The position numbers were made by a program, and so were the translations under genes. The notes beneath the pieces were generated by a model. It was not told where the DNA came from. It did not search any database and worked only from the letters and a program-made list of their open reading frames with translations. Shown here one piece after another: positions 61,266 through 64,000 of a stretch of 64,000 nucleotides of DNA (positions are counted from its first letter, which is position 1; each line of letters opens with the position of its first letter). Source of the DNA: Streptomyces sp. V2I9 (GTDB lineage: Bacteria; Actinomycetota; Actinomycetes; Streptomycetales; Streptomycetaceae); contig NZ_JAUSZJ010000002.1 of NCBI RefSeq assembly GCF_030817475.1, positions 3,548,626-3,612,625 on the forward strand, read 5' to 3'.

Positions 61266-62153
61266 TCAGCCGAGGTGCTTCCGGAAGAACTCCGTGAGCT
61301 TGGCGACGGCGGGCGTGACGGCCGCGTCGCGGTCGTACAGGTCCACGTGGCCGGCGCCCTCGACCAGGAACAGCTCGGCGTTGCCGGGGCTGTCGGCGAC
61401 CGCCTTCTCGGAGAACCCCCTGGTCACCGCCTCGGTGCCGGCGATCATGAGCAGCGGACGCGGGGCGATCTTCGCAACATCGGCGAAGGAGTCGAACTGG
61501 TCGAGCAGGTCGGCGCTGCGGACGACCAGGTCGCCGGTGGAGCGCGGGTGGCGGCCACGGGGCGTCTTGTAGTAGTCGACGAAGTCGGCGGTCGGGGCCG
61601 GGGTGTCGGCGTCGGCCTTCTCCGGCAGCACCGCGAAGGTGGCCGCGGGCTCACCGGCCGCCTCGGCACTGCGCAGCTCACCCGAGCGGGCCACCATCTG
61701 CTGCCAGCCCTCGGGGTCGCCCTCGCGGAAGAAGCTGGGCACATCGGTGCCGGAGACGCCGGCCACGGCCTTCATGCGGTGGTCGGTCTGGGCGGCGTAG
61801 GGCACGTAGGCGCCCGAGCCGCACACGCCCATCACGCCGATGCGGCCGGCGTCGATCTCGGGCCGCGTGGTGAGGTAGGAGACCGCCGCGCGGAAGTCCT
61901 CGGCACGCTGGAAGGGGTCCTCCAGGCCGCGGGGCATGCCCTCGGACTCGCCCTGGAACGCCGCGTCGAAGGTCAGGACGGCGAACCCCTCGGCGACCAG
62001 CCGCTCGGCGTACACCGCCGGGGACTGCTCCTTGACGCCGGTGGTCTGGTGGCCGACGACGATCGCGGCGAGCGGGCCGTCGACGCCCTCGGGGAGGTAG
62101 AGGTGGCCTGCGAGCTGGAGGCCGTTGGTCGGGAAGCGGACGTCGGTCCTCAT
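61266..62153 (-). CDS. Alpha/beta hydrolase (YcjY-like)
   Basis: The 295-residue protein contains IVVGHQTTGVKEQSPAVYAE, FDAAFQGESEGMPRGLEDPF, the elbow IGVMGVCGSGAYVPYAAQTD, LLMIAGTEAVTRGFSEKAVA and the final His in VEGAGHVDLYD. The elbow is G-x-C-x-S with Cys111 at the nucleophile position. The usual Asp after the acid-strand (often EADT) appears as Val. It diverges from an Xre/MmyB-type regulator, a frequent arrangement for redox or hydrolase pairs. Confidence 0.85.
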   Translation of the reverse strand: MRTDVRFPTNGLQLAGHLYLPEGVDGPLAAIVVGHQTTGVKEQSPAVYAERLVAEGFAVLTFDAAFQGESEGMPRGLEDPFQRAEDFRAAVSYLTTRPEIDAGRIGVMGVCGSGAYVPYAAQTDHRMKAVAGVSGTDVPSFFREGDPEGWQQMVARSGELRSAEAAGEPAATFAVLPEKADADTPAPTADFVDYYKTPRGRHPRSTGDLVVRSADLLDQFDSFADVAKIAPRPLLMIAGTEAVTRGFSEKAVADSPGNAELFLVEGAGHVDLYDRDAAVTPAVAKLTEFFRKHLG

Positions 62154-62304
62154 GGCGTTCTCCTGACGGGATCGTGGGGGTGGCCGGGTGATTCCGCGGC
62201 CTGTCTCCACTCTCCGGCCGGGCGGGGTCCGGAAGAAGGTCGGGCGGCTTCCCGGGAAGGATCTCTCCCGGGCGGAACGCGTACCCCACTGCCATGCTGG
62301 GCTC
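62154..62304. promoter_or_regulatory. Divergent promoter region with inverted repeats
   Basis: CTTCCCGGGAAG (about 62249-62260) is a perfect palindrome, and CCGGGAAGGATCTCTCCCGG overlaps it. They are likely operators for the Xre/MmyB regulator at 62305 and its divergent partner. Confidence 0.45.
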
Positions 62305-63210
62305 ATGACCGGTTCCGCACACCTTCGTGAGCTGGGCGAGCTCCTCAAGCACCGCCGCGGGGAGCTCACCCCGGCGCAGGTGGGGCTGCCCGAGCGCGGC
62401 CACACCCAGCGCCGCGTCCGGGGGCTGCGCCGCGAGGAGGTGGCCGAGCTGACCGCGATCAGCACCGACTACTACGTGCGCATCGAACAGGGCCGTCTCG
62501 CGCCCTCGCAGCCGGTGCTCGACGCGCTGGTGCGGGCCCTGCGGCTCGACGGCGACCAGCGGGCGTACGCGGAGGGGCTGATCGACCAGGCCGCCCGCGC
62601 GGGGAGCCGCCGTACCGCGCCGCGGCGACGGGCCCGGCCCACGGTCCACCCGCACCTGGCGCGGCTCCTGGGCCAGCTCGGCGGGACGCCCGCCCTCGTC
62701 TTCGGGCCACGCCTCGACATCCTCGCGTGGAACCCGCCGGCGGCGGCGCTGCTGTGCGACTTCGGGGCCGTGCCCGAGGCCGAGCGCAACTACGTCCGCA
62801 TGGTCTTCCTCGCCCCGGTGATGCGCGAGATCTACCCCGAGTGGGAGGACGTCGCCCGCACCTGCGTGGAAGTGCTGCGGATGGAGGCCGGCACCAACCC
62901 GGCCGATCCGGCCCTGACCGCCCTGGTGGGCGAACTGTCCGTGGCCGACCGGAACTTCCGGGTCTGGTGGGCCGAACACCGGGTCGCCCACCAGGACTTC
63001 GGCAGCAAGCGCATCGCCCACCCGGATGTCGGCGACCTCACCCTCGACTGGGACGCCTTCCGTTACGCCGGAGCGCCGGAACAGCAACTCGTGCTCTGGT
63101 CCGCCGAACCGGGCACCGTGGACGCGGAACGGCTGGCGGAACTGGCCCGCGGGTGCGACGAGGGGCCGGTGACCGCGGTGTCGACGGGTGATCGCGGCGC
63201 CGACGGCTGA
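62305..63210 (+). CDS. Xre-family regulator with MmyB-like ligand domain
   Basis: The 301-residue protein has an Xre HTH (QRRVRGLRREEVAELTAIST, DYYVRIEQGRLAPSQPVLDA) and a C-terminal MmyB-type domain (ALVFGPRLDILAWNPPAAAL, MVFLAPVMREIYPEWEDVAR, RVWWAEHRVAHQDFGSKRIA) thought to bind a hydrophobic ligand. It usually controls the divergent enzyme gene, here the alpha/beta hydrolase. ATG at 62305. Confidence 0.92.
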   Translation: MTGSAHLRELGELLKHRRGELTPAQVGLPERGHTQRRVRGLRREEVAELTAISTDYYVRIEQGRLAPSQPVLDALVRALRLDGDQRAYAEGLIDQAARAGSRRTAPRRRARPTVHPHLARLLGQLGGTPALVFGPRLDILAWNPPAAALLCDFGAVPEAERNYVRMVFLAPVMREIYPEWEDVARTCVEVLRMEAGTNPADPALTALVGELSVADRNFRVWWAEHRVAHQDFGSKRIAHPDVGDLTLDWDAFRYAGAPEQQLVLWSAEPGTVDAERLAELARGCDEGPVTAVSTGDRGADG

Positions 63211-63222
63211 TCCTGGCGCGCG

Positions 63223-63250
63223 GCGGGGTGATCACGGCGGGGTGATCACG
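63223..63250. repeat. 14-base tandem repeat GCGGGGTGATCACG x2
   Basis: Two exact copies, each with the palindrome TGATCA, just after the Xre gene; a related GGTGATCGCGGC lies at 63187. Confidence 0.85.
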
Positions 63251-63305
63251 GCGCCTGGGGGCGGCCGTGCTGCGCCGCCGGAGAGGCACGGCGTCGGCGG
63301 TGGCG

Positions 63306-64000
63306 TCAGTCCGCCCTGGTGTAGATCAGACTCTCGCCGGTCCCGGCCGTGGACCGGCGCAGGGTCCCGTCCGGGAGCAGGGTCAGCTCGGTGGGCTTCC
63401 CCGGCGTGCAGGAGGTGGCCGGGGAGCCGGAGGACACCGTGGAGGGCCCGATGCGGACCGGGCCGTCCGCCGGCGGGCGCCCGGCGAGCGGGGCGCCGAA
63501 CTCGCAGTGGTACGTGCCCCCGGAGTCGAGGGTCCCCTCGGCGGTGAGGGCGAGGACCTGGTCGCCGACCTCGCCCTGACGGATGGTCAGTGTCCGTGTG
63601 GCCGAACCCTGTTCGCCGGGTATGGAGCCGGACCAGGTCCCGAGGAAGTTCTCCGGGACGGTTCCCCCGTCGCCCTGCTGCCCGCCCCTTTCCGTGGCGG
63701 ACCCGGACGGTCCGGGGGAGACGGTCCTCCCCGGCGTGCCGCCCTTCATGAACGCGTACACCGATCCGCCCGCTCCCAGCGCCACGACCACGGCCACGGC
63801 GATGAGCGCGACGGTGGCCCCGAGGGGGCGGCCCTCCCGGCCGGACGGGGCAGGCGTGGGGGCGAAGCAGGCCGGGGCGAGGGCCTGTTCGGCGGTGCCG
63901 CCGTGGGCGGGAGCGCCGCTGTACGGCTGGGGGGCCCGGGCGTACGGGGCGGGATGGGGCCGGGGCGACGCGGACGCCGGGGGTGCGGCGTACGGGCCGG
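63306..64000 (-). CDS. Membrane protein, C-terminal part (N-terminus beyond window)
   Basis: The readable part has a Pro/Ala/Gly-rich cytoplasmic segment (63797-64000), a single membrane span (ATVALIAVAVVVALGAGGSV), and an exported Gly/Ser/Thr-rich domain with two cysteines (CEFGAPLAG, TSCTPGKPT) ending ESLIYTRAD. This architecture is usual for the C-terminal half of Streptomyces Ser/Thr kinases or related anchored proteins, but no kinase motif lies in the window. The reading frame is open to base 64000. Confidence 0.65.
   Translation of the reverse strand, partial: GPYAAPPASASPRPHPAPYARAPQPYSGAPAHGGTAEQALAPACFAPTPAPSGREGRPLGATVALIAVAVVVALGAGGSVYAFMKGGTPGRTVSPGPSGSATERGGQQGDGGTVPENFLGTWSGSIPGEQGSATRTLTIRQGEVGDQVLALTAEGTLDSGGTYHCEFGAPLAGRPPADGPVRIGPSTVSSGSPATSCTPGKPTELTLLPDGTLRRSTAGTGESLIYTRAD

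Noticed and set aside
1..64000. tRNA and rRNA genes
   Set aside because: No cloverleaf with a GGTTCGA-type T-loop and acceptor stem, and no rRNA sequence, was seen on either strand.

Overview
The window is a high-GC actinobacterial chromosome segment, almost certainly Streptomyces. It has GC-rich third codon positions, frequent GTG/TTG starts, the dnaK-grpE-dnaJ-hspR heat-shock operon with HspR (HAIR) operators, a Streptomyces-type parS site, a DasR-like operator before a chitinase gene, and an AfsA/ArpA-type gamma-butyrolactone pair with an in-frame TTA (bldA) codon. The gene order of the first half resembles the chromosomal core of known Streptomyces.

1-35 kb, mostly core: an Fe-S oxidoreductase (partial), a sugar transferase, dnaK-grpE-dnaJ-hspR, a small accessory island (two LuxR-type regulators, a small exported peptide and a Rieske-derived protein), an F420/FMN-type oxidoreductase, clpB, a YbjN protein, an aminotransferase, two paralogous Gly/Ser/Cys-rich membrane proteins, DUF2617 and a membrane spermidine-synthase-like protein, a CoxG-like SRPBCC protein, aldose epimerase, pyrE, fba, a PatB-type lyase, a ruined MFS gene, DUF3151, the kynurenine genes (kynA, a frameshifted kynU, a formamidase-like hydrolase), a two-component system, a P450, DUF1876, a lipid/diacylglycerol-kinase-like protein and purA.

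35-45.8 kb, transition: a GH19 chitinase next to a decayed GH19 remnant, a second sliding-clamp gene (dnaN paralogue), a frameshifted PucR-type regulator, a TetR/FAD-monooxygenase divergon with two strong palindromic operators, a DsbA-family protein with an Old-Yellow-Enzyme-type reductase, and a deaminase followed by a pair of SMR efflux subunits.

45.8-64 kb, accessory: a gamma-butyrolactone signalling locus (SDR, HAD, ArpA-type receptor, AfsA). Next comes a minus-strand biosynthetic operon with adenylation enzyme, free carrier protein, ectoine-synthase-like cupin, acyl-CoA-dehydrogenase-like flavoprotein, transglutaminase-like protein, Asp/Glu-racemase/maleate-isomerase-like protein, a small unknown protein and a separately encoded Sfp-type phosphopantetheinyl transferase. 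Then come a MarR regulator, a transposase-like gene and a second ArpA-like TetR. The last part holds a serine-hydrolase-like and an aldo/keto-reductase-like gene whose catalytic residues look lost, an alpha/beta hydrolase, a divergent Xre/MmyB regulator and the C-terminal part of a membrane protein.

The most interesting idea is that these parts form one system. A 15-nt motif close to TGCTTGCCTGTGCAA lies at the MarR promoter, at the biosynthetic operon promoter, and before the DsbA/reductase and deaminase/SMR operons. ARE-like sites flank the receptor/afsA divergon and the second TetR. I infer a butyrolactone- and MarR-controlled pathway in which a carrier-bound amino or carboxylic acid is oxidised and cyclised, with redox and export functions in the same regulon. 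The product is not identifiable from sequence alone.
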